Assembly (NCBI RefSeq): GCF_002086155.1
Contig: NZ_MVHE01000044.1
Coordinates: 1-44,777, forward strand
DNA: 44,777 nt
Reading direction: 5' to 3'
DNA from: Mycobacterium angelicum
GTDB taxonomy: Bacteria > Actinomycetota > Actinomycetes > Mycobacteriales > Mycobacteriaceae
The position numbers and the translations under genes were made by a program. Below, piece after piece: positions 1-7,266 of the stretch. Below the pieces are notes generated by a model. The model made no database searches, was not told where the DNA came from, and saw only the letters and a program-made list of their open reading frames with translations. Each line of letters begins with the position of its first letter. The first letter of the stretch is position 1.

Positions 1-1
1 C

Positions 2-2368
2 GGCGGGGCGGGCGGCGCCGGCGGGGCGGGCGGCAACAGCGCAAGCGGTGGCACCAACGGCAGTGGCGGTGCCGGCGGTAACGGCGGCAGTGGCGGCAAT
101 GGCGACGTAGGTGCGGCCGGGGACACCGCCGTTGGCAACGGCAAGGGTGGCACCGGCGGCGCAGGCGGCGACGGCGGCAATGCCGGCGCCGGCGGCATGG
201 TCGGCACTGGCGGAACCGGCGGTACGACCGGAGGCGCGGGTCACGGTGGCGCGGGCGGCCAAGGCGGCGACGGCGGCGCGGCCAACAACGATGGCACTGG
301 CGGCGGCAACGCAGGCACTGGCGGCACCGGCGGCGCTGGCGGCAACGGAGGTGCCGGGGTAGGCGGAATAAACGGCGGTGCCGGCGGCCAGGGCGGCAAC
401 GGCGCCAGCGGAGGAACCAACCTCTTTGGTGGCGACGGGGGCGCCGGCGGCGCCGGCGGCGATGCAACCGATGGTGGCAAAGCCGGCGGCGGGGGTCAGG
501 GCGGCGTTGGCGGGCAAGGCAATGCTGGCGGCTCAGGGGGCGTCGGCGGCCACGGTGGCGCGGGTGGCGCCGCAGCCGGCAGCAGCCAAGGCGGCCAAGG
601 CGGCCAAGGCGGCCAAGGCGGCCAGGGCGGTAGTGGTGCCGATGGTGGTAAAGGCGGCACCGGGGGTGACGGTGGCGCCAGCACCTCCGGCAATGCCGGT
701 GCGGGCGGCGCGGGCGGCTCTGGCGGAAACGGCAGCGACGACGGCACCGGCGGCGACGGAGGCCACGGCGGGGTGGGTGGCGCTGCGAGCGCGGGCGGCA
801 ACGGCGGCATGGGAGGACAAGGCGGCAGCGGCGGCACGTCAACCGTCGGCGGCCAGGCCGGGGCGGGCGGCGACGGAGGAAACGGCGGCGCTGCGGCCAA
901 CGGCGGCAATGGCGGCGCTGGCGGCGCCGGAGGCACTGGCGGCAACGGCGGCGACTACGGAGTTTTCGGCTCCGCCGGCTCGGGCGGCGCCGGTGGTGCA
1001 GGTGGTAACGGCGGCATCGTCACGGGCAGCGGAAACGGCCACGGCGGTGATGGCGGCAACGGCGGCGCCGGCGGCCAGGGCGGGATCGCGCCAGACGGCG
1101 GCGCAGCCGGCAGCGGCGGCGCCGGTGGCCGCGGCGGGGCCGCAGTCAGCGGTGGCAACGGCGGCAATGGCGGCCAAGGCGGCCAAGGCGGCACCGGCAG
1201 CAATGGCAGCGACAGCAGCAACGGCGACAGCGCCGGCAACGGAACTATCGGCGGCAACGGCGGCAATGGCGGCGCGGCGGGCACGGCCACCGGCGGCGGT
1301 CACGCTGGCGCGGGCGGGACCGGCGGTCAAGGCGGTACCGGCGGCGATGGCGGCAACGGCGACAGCACCGCAGGCACTGGCCCCAGCGGCACCGGCGGCC
1401 AAGGGGGCACCGGCGGCACCGGCGGCAACGGCGGTGCTGGTGTCAACGGGGTGAACGGCGGTGCCGGCGGCCAAGGCGGTACTGGCGGCGTCGGCGGCAC
1501 CTCGAACGGCAACAGCATCGGCGCTACCGGTGGCGCCGGCGGCCAAGCTGGTACGGGTGTCGACGGCGGCAACGACGGTAACGGCGGTACTGGTGGCGCC
1601 GGCGGCGACGGCGGGCGCGGCGGCAACGGCGGCCAAGGCGGTATCGGAACCGGCAGCGGCAACGGCGGCACCGGTGGCCAAGGCGGCACTGGCAACACCG
1701 GCGGCGTGGGCGGTCAGGGCGGCACTGCGACCGGCACCGGCAACGGCGGCACCGGCGGCCAAGGCGGCAGCGGTATCCAGGGCAGCGCCGGTGCGGCCGG
1801 GCTCGGCCAGCAAGCAGGCACGGGCGGCAACGGCGGCAAGGGCGGCCAAGGCGGCACCGCAACCGGCACCGGCAATGGCGGCACCGGCGGTCAAGGCGGC
1901 CAAGGCGGCCAAGGCGGCACCGGCGGCAGCACCGGGGATGCCGGCCCCACCAGTGTGGGCGGTATGGGTGGTCAGGGCGGCGATGGGGGTCCGGGCGGTG
2001 ACGGCGGGGCGGCAACCGGCGGCGGCAACGGCGGCGTCGGCGGTAAGGGCGGCACTGGTGGCACCGGTGGGGCCGGCGGCTTCAGCCCCAGCCACGGTGG
2101 CCCCGGCTGGTACGGCGGCAAGGGCGGCAACGGGGGCGACGGCGGCACTGCCACGTCCGGAACCGGCGGTCCGGGCGGCGACGCCGGCGACGGCGGCAAC
2201 GGCGGTCCAGGCGGCCAATACAGCATCCAAGTCTCTGGCAACTTCGGCGGCGACGGCGGCGGCGGCGGATCCCCCGGAAACCCCGGCGCCGGAGGCACAC
2301 CCGCTGGTGCGGGGGGCCGCAGCGGCAGCCGAGGTAGCGACGGTCCGACCGGAGGGCTCCTGTTCTGA
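2..2368 (+). CDS. PE_PGRS family protein, C-terminal PGRS domain (5'-truncated by window edge)
   Basis: The frame is open from the left edge to a TGA at 2366-2368 and encodes about 788 residues of almost pure Gly-Gly-X repeats (X mostly Asn, Ala, Thr, Gln, Asp). This is the PGRS domain of mycobacterial PE_PGRS proteins. The PE domain and the start codon lie outside the window. PE_PGRS proteins are surface or secreted products, usually exported through ESX-5, with roles in host interaction; that is family knowledge. Chance ORFs in the other frames are alanine- or proline-rich translations of the same GC-biased repeat. The tail is less regular and ends in Gly-Leu-Leu-Phe. Residues around 690-770 carry Ser, His, Trp and Tyr, and so look like a distinct C-terminal module. 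Five tandem 9-bp units sit at 585-629. Confidence 0.9.
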   Translation, partial: GGAGGAGGAGGNSASGGTNGSGGAGGNGGSGGNGDVGAAGDTAVGNGKGGTGGAGGDGGNAGAGGMVGTGGTGGTTGGAGHGGAGGQGGDGGAANNDGTGGGNAGTGGTGGAGGNGGAGVGGINGGAGGQGGNGASGGTNLFGGDGGAGGAGGDATDGGKAGGGGQGGVGGQGNAGGSGGVGGHGGAGGAAAGSSQGGQGGQGGQGGQGGSGADGGKGGTGGDGGASTSGNAGAGGAGGSGGNGSDDGTGGDGGHGGVGGAASAGGNGGMGGQGGSGGTSTVGGQAGAGGDGGNGGAAANGGNGGAGGAGGTGGNGGDYGVFGSAGSGGAGGAGGNGGIVTGSGNGHGGDGGNGGAGGQGGIAPDGGAAGSGGAGGRGGAAVSGGNGGNGGQGGQGGTGSNGSDSSNGDSAGNGTIGGNGGNGGAAGTATGGGHAGAGGTGGQGGTGGDGGNGDSTAGTGPSGTGGQGGTGGTGGNGGAGVNGVNGGAGGQGGTGGVGGTSNGNSIGATGGAGGQAGTGVDGGNDGNGGTGGAGGDGGRGGNGGQGGIGTGSGNGGTGGQGGTGNTGGVGGQGGTATGTGNGGTGGQGGSGIQGSAGAAGLGQQAGTGGNGGKGGQGGTATGTGNGGTGGQGGQGGQGGTGGSTGDAGPTSVGGMGGQGGDGGPGGDGGAATGGGNGGVGGKGGTGGTGGAGGFSPSHGGPGWYGGKGGNGGDGGTATSGTGGPGGDAGDGGNGGPGGQYSIQVSGNFGGDGGGGGSPGNPGAGGTPAGAGGRSGSRGSDGPTGGLLF
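585..629 (+). repeat. 9-bp in-frame tandem repeat inside PGRS
   Basis: Four perfect and one near-perfect copies of GCCAAGGCG run head to tail and encode Gly-Gln-Gly repeats. The unit is a multiple of three, so slippage would change protein length without a frameshift. A shorter run of the same unit occurs near 1890-1917. Confidence 0.75.
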
Positions 2369-2495
2369 CCAGCGCTGAGCTGGAGCTATCGACGTTTGTG
2401 TGTGCCACACAACAGGCGATGGCCTCCGCCGCAGCCTGCGCGGAGCCTGGGGATAAGCCGGTTAGCGACACCGAGGGCGGTGGAAACGTCGCTGA

Positions 2496-2786
2496 ACAGC
2501 AAGTTCAGTAAATGAGCAAGCTGGCAATGGTGGCACTGGCGGCGCCGGCGGTTCTGGCGGCGTCGGTGGTACGGGTGGCACCGGCGGCACTGGCGGCAAC
2601 GGCGGCCAAATCAGCTCCACCCTCGGTGCCCCGGGAACCCATGGCAACGCCGGCGCGCCCCCGACGGACACCACCGGTGGCGGCGGCGGAGATCCCGGCA
2701 CCGGAGGAGACGGCGCAACGCTAATCAATGCCGGCGCGCTGATCGGCGAGGGCGGACAAGGCGGCACCGGCGGGGCAGGCGGCTAG
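2496..2786 (+). pseudogene. PGRS relic: start-less C-terminal fragment of a PE_PGRS gene
   Basis: After a stop at 2493-2495, frame 3 stays open for about 96 codons to a TAG at 2784-2786. From about 2526 it reads Asn-Gly-Gly-Thr-Gly-Gly-Ala-Gly-Gly, continues as PGRS, then passes through an irregular Pro/Thr-rich stretch to a Gly-Gly-Gln/Gly-Gly-Ala end. There is no plausible start codon before the repeats and no PE domain. The preceding PGRS gene ends in a different frame, so this looks like the tail of a second PE_PGRS gene, or an older 3' end of the first one left by frameshift or recombination. The rest of the 2369-2924 gap holds no gene I can support. Confidence 0.6.
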
Positions 2787-2908
2787 CAAAAATCGCGATG
2801 TCGTCCGGTGGCGCTTAGGGGAGCGGCTACGGCATTCCGGCGGGCGCTGGCGGGCTGACGGGCCACCCGGGCGCTTTCGGCTCTAACAGCTAGGACGACA
2901 TGGCATAC

Positions 2909-2922
2909 CTAGCTATAGCTAG
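2909..2922. repeat. 14-bp perfect AT-rich palindrome
   Basis: CTAGCTATAGCTAG is its own reverse complement. It sits 2 bp downstream of the hydrolase stop codon (2925-2927 on the minus strand) in otherwise very GC-rich DNA. It carries TAG triplets on both strands. It could be a recombination scar, a binding site or part of a 3' end signal; nothing in the sequence decides. Confidence 0.5.
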
Positions 2923-2924
2923 CT

Positions 2925-4037
2925 CTACAGCCGCCACCACGGGTTGAATCGCAACGGCGCGGCCGGGTCAACGCGCTGACCGGGCAACGGCACCGCCACC
3001 TGAACATCGACATCGTCAGCGGCCGTCAGCACCCGCTCGACCGGCTCGGCCCACGGATGCGGCGCCAGCCGGAACGTGCCCCAGTGAATCGGCACCAACA
3101 ACCCCGATTCGCTGACATCCAGATGCGCCCGAACGGCTTCCTCGGGGTTCATGTGGATGTCCGGCCAGGCCGTGTGGTACGCACCGATCGGCATCAGCGT
3201 CAGGTCGAAGGGCCCATGATCGGCACCGATCTGCGCGAAGCTCTTGGTGTACCCGGTGTCGCCGCCGAAGTAGGCACGACGGCTGGGCCCGACAAACGCC
3301 CACGACGCCCACAGCGTGTTGTTCCGGGTGAAGAAGCGCCCGGAGAAGTGCCGCGCCGGCACGCATATAACGGTGAGCTCGTCGACCTGAGCGCTCTCAT
3401 TCCAGTCCAGTTCGACGATCCGATGCTTCGGAATCCCCCACGAGCGCAGGTGGGCGCCCACCCCGAGCGGCACGAAGAACGGGGCCCGCTGGCTGCGCGC
3501 CAGCGCCATGACCGTGTCGATGTCGAGGTGGTCGTAGTGGTCGTGGCTGATGACCACCGCGTCGACGGCGGGCAGGCCTTCCAGTTGCACCGGCGGCGGG
3601 TGCAGCCGCTGCGGTCCGACGATGTCCGACGGCGAACACCGATTGCTCCACACCGGATCGGTTAGCACGCGGTACCCGTCGATTTCCAGCAGCGCGGTCG
3701 AATGGCCGAACCAGCTGACGGCGAGCTTGCTGGCTTCGCCCCGATAGATCTCGGGAGCTGCCAGCGGGATCGGCGCGGGGGGACGGCTGGCCTTGCGGGC
3801 CGCGAGCAACTCCCAGCCGATGAGCCGCAACTGCTCGCGATCCATCATGTACAGCGAGGACGGGTCAAGGTTGACGAACGAGCCGTCGCGATAGTTCGGC
3901 GACGCCTCCGAGGCTGCCTGAATGGACGCCGGGTCGGCGCCCAGCGCCGCCGGCGCGCCGTGCAGCGCGCGCAAAAACCAGCTGCCTGCCGCCAGCGACG
4001 CGGTACCGGCCGCCAGTCGCAGCACTCGGGCCGTCAT
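2925..4037 (-). CDS. Metallo-beta-lactamase-fold hydrolase, NAPE-PLD/UlaG-like (Rv0906-type)
   Basis: The 370-residue protein has an N-terminal hydrophobic segment (about residues 5-25), then a metallo-beta-lactamase-fold domain. Visible motifs are Gly-His-Ser-Thr followed by Leu-Thr-Asp-Pro-Val-Trp, the metal-binding SHDHYDHLD around residue 165, Pro-Ala-Arg-His-Phe-Ser-Gly-Arg, Gly-Asp-Thr-Gly-Tyr, and a final Pro-Ile-His-Trp-Gly. This arrangement is typical of zinc-dependent NAPE-PLD-like phosphodiesterases; the substrate here is unknown. I chose the ATG at 4037 because its length matches the M. tuberculosis homologue and it lies 5 bp past the echA6 stop. The frame is open further upstream, but that stretch overlaps echA6. 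It is the second gene of an echA6 operon. The hydrophobic N-terminus suggests membrane anchoring or export. Confidence 0.88.
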   Translation of the reverse strand: MTARVLRLAAGTASLAAGSWFLRALHGAPAALGADPASIQAASEASPNYRDGSFVNLDPSSLYMMDREQLRLIGWELLAARKASRPPAPIPLAAPEIYRGEASKLAVSWFGHSTALLEIDGYRVLTDPVWSNRCSPSDIVGPQRLHPPPVQLEGLPAVDAVVISHDHYDHLDIDTVMALARSQRAPFFVPLGVGAHLRSWGIPKHRIVELDWNESAQVDELTVICVPARHFSGRFFTRNNTLWASWAFVGPSRRAYFGGDTGYTKSFAQIGADHGPFDLTLMPIGAYHTAWPDIHMNPEEAVRAHLDVSESGLLVPIHWGTFRLAPHPWAEPVERVLTAADDVDVQVAVPLPGQRVDPAAPLRFNPWWRL

Positions 4038-4042
4038 GACGA

Positions 4043-4774
4043 TTACGCCCCCTGGAAGTTCGGCGGCCGCTTCTCCACCCGAGCGACCTGTGCCTCGATC
4101 ACATCCTGGCTGCCCCACGCCTTGTCGAACAACTCTTTGTGCACCGGCCCCGGTTCTTCGATGGAGCCGTCGTCGTTGAGCACCCGTTTGGCGTGCTGAA
4201 TCGCCAGCGGCGCCAGACCGGCAATATCAGCCGCCCAGGCCTGGGCATCGGCCAGCGTTCCGATCCGGTTGGCCATTCCGGTGAGCAACGCCGTCTCGGC
4301 GTCCAGCTTCTCCGCGGTCAACAGCATCGCTCGGGCCCGCCCGTGACCAACCAGCGACGACAACCGGCGGATACTCCAATTGTCCAGGGCCAGGCCGTAT
4401 TTCGACGTCGGGAATTGAAAGAACGCATCGGGTGCCACGACCCGCAGATCGCATTGCATGGCCAGCTGCAGGCCGGCGCCGATCGCGGGCCCGTTGATGG
4501 CGCCGATCACCGGTATCAGCGTCGCGTCCAGCACCCGGTGCAGTTCGACGAGCCGGTCGGGGTAGTCCGCGGCGAACGCGTCCCCGCTCAGGTCGGCTCC
4601 GGCGCAGAACACCGTGCCCTGGCCGGTCAACACGATGGCCCGAATCGAGCCGTCGTCGGCTTTGAGCACCGCCTCCCGCAGCTCCTCGACAAGCTGGGAG
4701 TTCAGCGCGTTGCGCCGCTGGGGCCGCTGCAGCTCAATGGTCAAAACCGCTTCGGTCTGGGTGATACCGATCAT
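4043..4774 (-). CDS. echA6: Enoyl-CoA hydratase-like protein EchA6
   Basis: The 243-residue crotonase-fold protein starts Met-Ile-Gly-Ile-Thr. The oxyanion-hole segments are present (AGADLSG; GAINGPAIGAGLQLAMQCD). The two glutamates that catalyse hydration in classical crotonases appear to be replaced in the segments FQFPTSKYGLALD and NWSIRRL. M. tuberculosis EchA6 is known as a catalytically inactive acyl-CoA-binding protein that feeds FAS-II/mycolate synthesis and is the target of tetrahydropyrazo-pyrimidine inhibitors. The strong resemblance recalled here suggests the same role. The start is the ATG at 4774; the longer open frame would run into accD3. The gene diverges from accD3 across 28 bp and leads into the downstream hydrolase. 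Confidence 0.93.
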   Translation of the reverse strand: MIGITQTEAVLTIELQRPQRRNALNSQLVEELREAVLKADDGSIRAIVLTGQGTVFCAGADLSGDAFAADYPDRLVELHRVLDATLIPVIGAINGPAIGAGLQLAMQCDLRVVAPDAFFQFPTSKYGLALDNWSIRRLSSLVGHGRARAMLLTAEKLDAETALLTGMANRIGTLADAQAWAADIAGLAPLAIQHAKRVLNDDGSIEEPGPVHKELFDKAWGSQDVIEAQVARVEKRPPNFQGA

Positions 4775-4780
4775 GGGGGC

Positions 4781-4796
4781 CAGGATATATAGCCTC
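4781..4796. promoter_or_regulatory. Shared bidirectional promoter of echA6 and accD3
   Basis: The 28-bp gap between the divergent starts contains ATATATA at 4785-4791, the only AT-rich stretch here. TATATA reads the same on both strands and can serve as a -10 hexamer each way. Transcripts would begin about 5 nt before the echA6 ATG and about 5 nt before the accD3 GTG. Position and composition are seen; promoter function is inferred. Confidence 0.45.
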
Positions 4797-4802
4797 GTGC
4801 GT

Positions 4803-6284
4803 GTGAGCCGGATCACGACCGACCAACTGCGCGACGCGGTACTGGACGAGGGCTCGTTCATCAGCTGGGACAGCGAGCCGCTGCACATCCCGATCACCGA
4901 CGCCTATGCGCGGGAACTGGCCGACGCCCGCGCCGCCACCGGCCGCGACGAATCCGTGCTGACCGGCGAGGGCAGCGTCTTCGGACGCCGGGTAGCCGTG
5001 GTGGTCTGCGAGTTCGGCTTCCTGGGCGGCTCGATCGGGGTGGCGGCCGCCGAACGGATCATCGCCGCCGTCGCGCGGGCCACCGCCGAGCGACTGCCAC
5101 TGCTGGCCTCGCCCAGCTCGGGCGGCACTCGCATGCAGGAGGGCACCGTCGCGTTCCTGCAGATGGTCAAGATCGCCGCCGCGGTCGAACTGCACAAACG
5201 GGCACATCTGCCCTACCTGGTCTACTTGCGCCATCCGACCACCGGCGGGGTGTTCGCGTCATGGGGCTCGCTGGGCCACGTCACCGTCGCCGAGCCCGGC
5301 GCCCTGATCGGCTTTCTCGGGCCGCGGGTGTACGAGCAGCTGTACGGCGAACCCTTTCCGCCTGGCGTTCAGACCGCGGAAAATCTGCAGCGCTACGGGG
5401 TCATCGACGGCGTCGTCGCACTGGACGGGCTGCGCGCGATGCTGGATCGGGCGCTGACCGTCCTCACCGACGATCCCGAACCGTTGCCACCGCCGCAGGC
5501 GCCCGACCACATCCCCGATGTCCCGGCCTGGGACTCGGTTTTGGCATCAAGGCGCCCCGACCGACCGGGAGTCGGACAACTGCTGCGACACGGCGCCACC
5601 GATCGGGTGTTGTTGTCCGGCACCGGTTTCGGTGACGCGGCGACGACGTTGCTGGCGCTGGCCCGTTTCGCCGGCCAGCCCGCGGTGGTGCTGGGCCAGC
5701 AGCGTCTGGTGGGCGGGCTCGTCGGCCCGGCTTCCCTGCGTGAGGCGCGCCGCGGCATGGCGCTGGCCGCCCAACTGCGCCTGCCATTGGTACTGGTGAT
5801 CGACACCGCCGGGCCGGCGTTGTCGGCCGAGGCCGAGCAGGGCGGGCTGGCCGGGCAGATCGCGCAGTGCCTGGCCGAACTCGTCACGCTGGATACCCCG
5901 ACGGTGTCGGTGCTGCTGGGACAGGGCAGCGGCGGGCCGGCGCTGGCGATGGTGCCCGCCGATCGGGTGCTGGCGGCATTGCACGGCTGGCTGGCGCCGC
6001 TGCCGCCGGAGGGAGCCAGCGCCATCGTTTTCCGCGACACCGCTCATGCGCCCGAACTCGCTGCGGCCCAAGGCATTCGCTCCGCAGACCTACTGACGGC
6101 CGGGATTGTCGACGCGATCGTGCCCGAGCTTCCCGACGCCGTGGATGAGCCGGTCGAGTTCTCGGTCCGGCTGTCCCGCGCCATAGCCACCGAACTGGCC
6201 GCGCTCCGGGATACCCCAGCAGCCGAACGCACAGCCGCGCGATTGCGCCGCTACCGCAGCATCGGGGTCCCCCGCGACACATAA
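4803..6284 (+). CDS. accD3: Acyl-CoA carboxylase carboxyltransferase AccD3 (fused AccD/AccA type)
   Basis: The 493-residue protein has two crotonase-like carboxyltransferase halves. The N-terminal half carries SPSSGGTRMQEG near residue 105, like bacterial AccD. The C-terminal half carries GQGSGGPALAM near 373 and Leu-Pro-Pro-Glu-Gly-Ala-Ser near 400, like AccA. The family transfers carboxyl from carboxybiotin to acyl-CoA in malonyl-CoA-type synthesis; the physiological partner and substrate of mycobacterial AccD3 are poorly defined. I chose the GTG at 4803 because it gives Val-Ser-Arg-Ile-Thr, matching the known N-terminus; upstream codons overlap the echA6 promoter. Divergence from echA6 suggests shared control of lipid genes. 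Confidence 0.9.
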   Translation: MSRITTDQLRDAVLDEGSFISWDSEPLHIPITDAYARELADARAATGRDESVLTGEGSVFGRRVAVVVCEFGFLGGSIGVAAAERIIAAVARATAERLPLLASPSSGGTRMQEGTVAFLQMVKIAAAVELHKRAHLPYLVYLRHPTTGGVFASWGSLGHVTVAEPGALIGFLGPRVYEQLYGEPFPPGVQTAENLQRYGVIDGVVALDGLRAMLDRALTVLTDDPEPLPPPQAPDHIPDVPAWDSVLASRRPDRPGVGQLLRHGATDRVLLSGTGFGDAATTLLALARFAGQPAVVLGQQRLVGGLVGPASLREARRGMALAAQLRLPLVLVIDTAGPALSAEAEQGGLAGQIAQCLAELVTLDTPTVSVLLGQGSGGPALAMVPADRVLAALHGWLAPLPPEGASAIVFRDTAHAPELAAAQGIRSADLLTAGIVDAIVPELPDAVDEPVEFSVRLSRAIATELAALRDTPAAERTAARLRRYRSIGVPRDT

Positions 6285-6357
6285 CCACGGCACACGAAAC
6301 GCCGAAAATCCTGTGCCAGGCTTATATCTGGACGAGACGAAACCCACCACCCGGCCA

Positions 6358-6363
6358 TAACGT
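6358..6363 (+). promoter_or_regulatory. -10 hexamer for the DUF559 gene
   Basis: TAACGT fits the mycobacterial TANNNT -10 pattern. It predicts a start of transcription near 6370, 4 nt before the GTG at 6374, and so a near-leaderless message. No clear -35 is seen. Confidence 0.4.
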
Positions 6364-6373
6364 CCTACGGTGC

Positions 6374-7228
6374 GTGAGAGACCTGATTGTGGGCAGTGAC
6401 GCTTTGCGCGCAGGCAAGCTGACCAAGTACCAGCTGCGGACCGGCTTCCGCCCCGTCTACCCCGGCATTTACCTGACCCGACACGTCGAGCCCACGCTGC
6501 GAATCCGCAGCGAAGCCGCGTGGTTGTGGTCAGGCCGACGCGGTGTCCTGGCCGGGCTGGCCGCTGCGGCACTGCACGGCTCCAATTGGATCGACGACGA
6601 CGAGCCGGTCGAGTTGATCTGGCGCAATCAGCATGCGCCCAACGGAGTGCTCACCCGCAATCAGCGGCTGGACGCAAACGAAGTCACCCGCGTCGCGGGC
6701 CTACCCGTAACCACGCCGGCACGCACGGCATTCGACCTGGGACGGCAACACTCCCCCGCAACTGCGGTGGCACGCCTGGACGCACTCATGCGGGCCACGC
6801 CGTTCGCTGTCGAGGAGGTACTGCTGCTCACCAAGAGACACCCGCGAGCCCGACAAGTGCGCCAGCTCAGACAGGTGCTGCCCCGCATAGATGACGGCGC
6901 GGCCTCCCCGAAGGAGACGTGGCTGCGGCTAACGCTTATCGACGCGGGCCTGCCCAGCCCGCAGACCCAGATACCGGTGGTAGCCAACTACCGGACGGTC
7001 GCGTTCCTCGACATGGGCTGGGAAGAGGTCAAGGTCGCAGTCGAGTACGACGGCGACCAGCACCGCACCAATCGGCGCCAGTACGTGCGGGATATGCGCC
7101 GGCTGAAGACACTCGAGGAGCTTGGCTGGATCGTCATCCGCGTAGTCGCCGAGGACCGGCCAGAAAACATCGTGCGCCGAGCCCGCGAGGCGCTGCGCCG
7201 CCGCGGATACCGTCTGCCCGCCAAATAG
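6374..7228 (+). CDS. AbiEi-like winged-helix plus DUF559 (PD-(D/E)XK nuclease fold) protein
   Basis: This 284-residue protein joins two recognisable parts. Residues 1-40 resemble the AbiEi-type antitoxin wing (Leu-Thr-Lys-Tyr-Gln-Leu-Arg followed by Pro-Val-Tyr-Pro-Gly-Ile-Tyr). The C-terminal 110 residues match DUF559: Ser-Pro-Lys-Glu181, Asp213 and Glu224-Tyr-Asp-Gly-Asp-Gln-His-Arg, then a Gly-Trp-Ile-Val-Ile-Arg-Val strand. Glu181, Asp213 and Glu224 fit the catalytic triad of a PD-(D/E)XK/Vsr-like nuclease. No toxin (AbiEii-type) gene is adjacent, so it is a solitary protein. Function is unknown; DNA repair or defence is possible. It sits between accD3 and the ABC pair in a block I do not recall from M. 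tuberculosis. The start is GTG. Confidence 0.75.
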   Translation: MRDLIVGSDALRAGKLTKYQLRTGFRPVYPGIYLTRHVEPTLRIRSEAAWLWSGRRGVLAGLAAAALHGSNWIDDDEPVELIWRNQHAPNGVLTRNQRLDANEVTRVAGLPVTTPARTAFDLGRQHSPATAVARLDALMRATPFAVEEVLLLTKRHPRARQVRQLRQVLPRIDDGAASPKETWLRLTLIDAGLPSPQTQIPVVANYRTVAFLDMGWEEVKVAVEYDGDQHRTNRRQYVRDMRRLKTLEELGWIVIRVVAEDRPENIVRRAREALRRRGYRLPAK

Positions 7229-7266
7229 CGCCGGGTCGTCGGGCCCAGCCACTCGACCACGGCCCG

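Noticed and set aside
839..2410. 523-residue alanine-rich ORF antisense to the PGRS gene
   Set aside because: It is a mirror of the GGC repeat (Ala/Val/Pro codons only), has no homology or ribosome-binding site, and similar ORFs appear opposite every PGRS region here.
2512..2724. 70-residue ATG-started ORF in the PGRS relic
   Set aside because: Its frame gives Ala/Val/Pro-rich shadow sequence; the PGRS frame is the other one, 2496-2786, which lacks a start.
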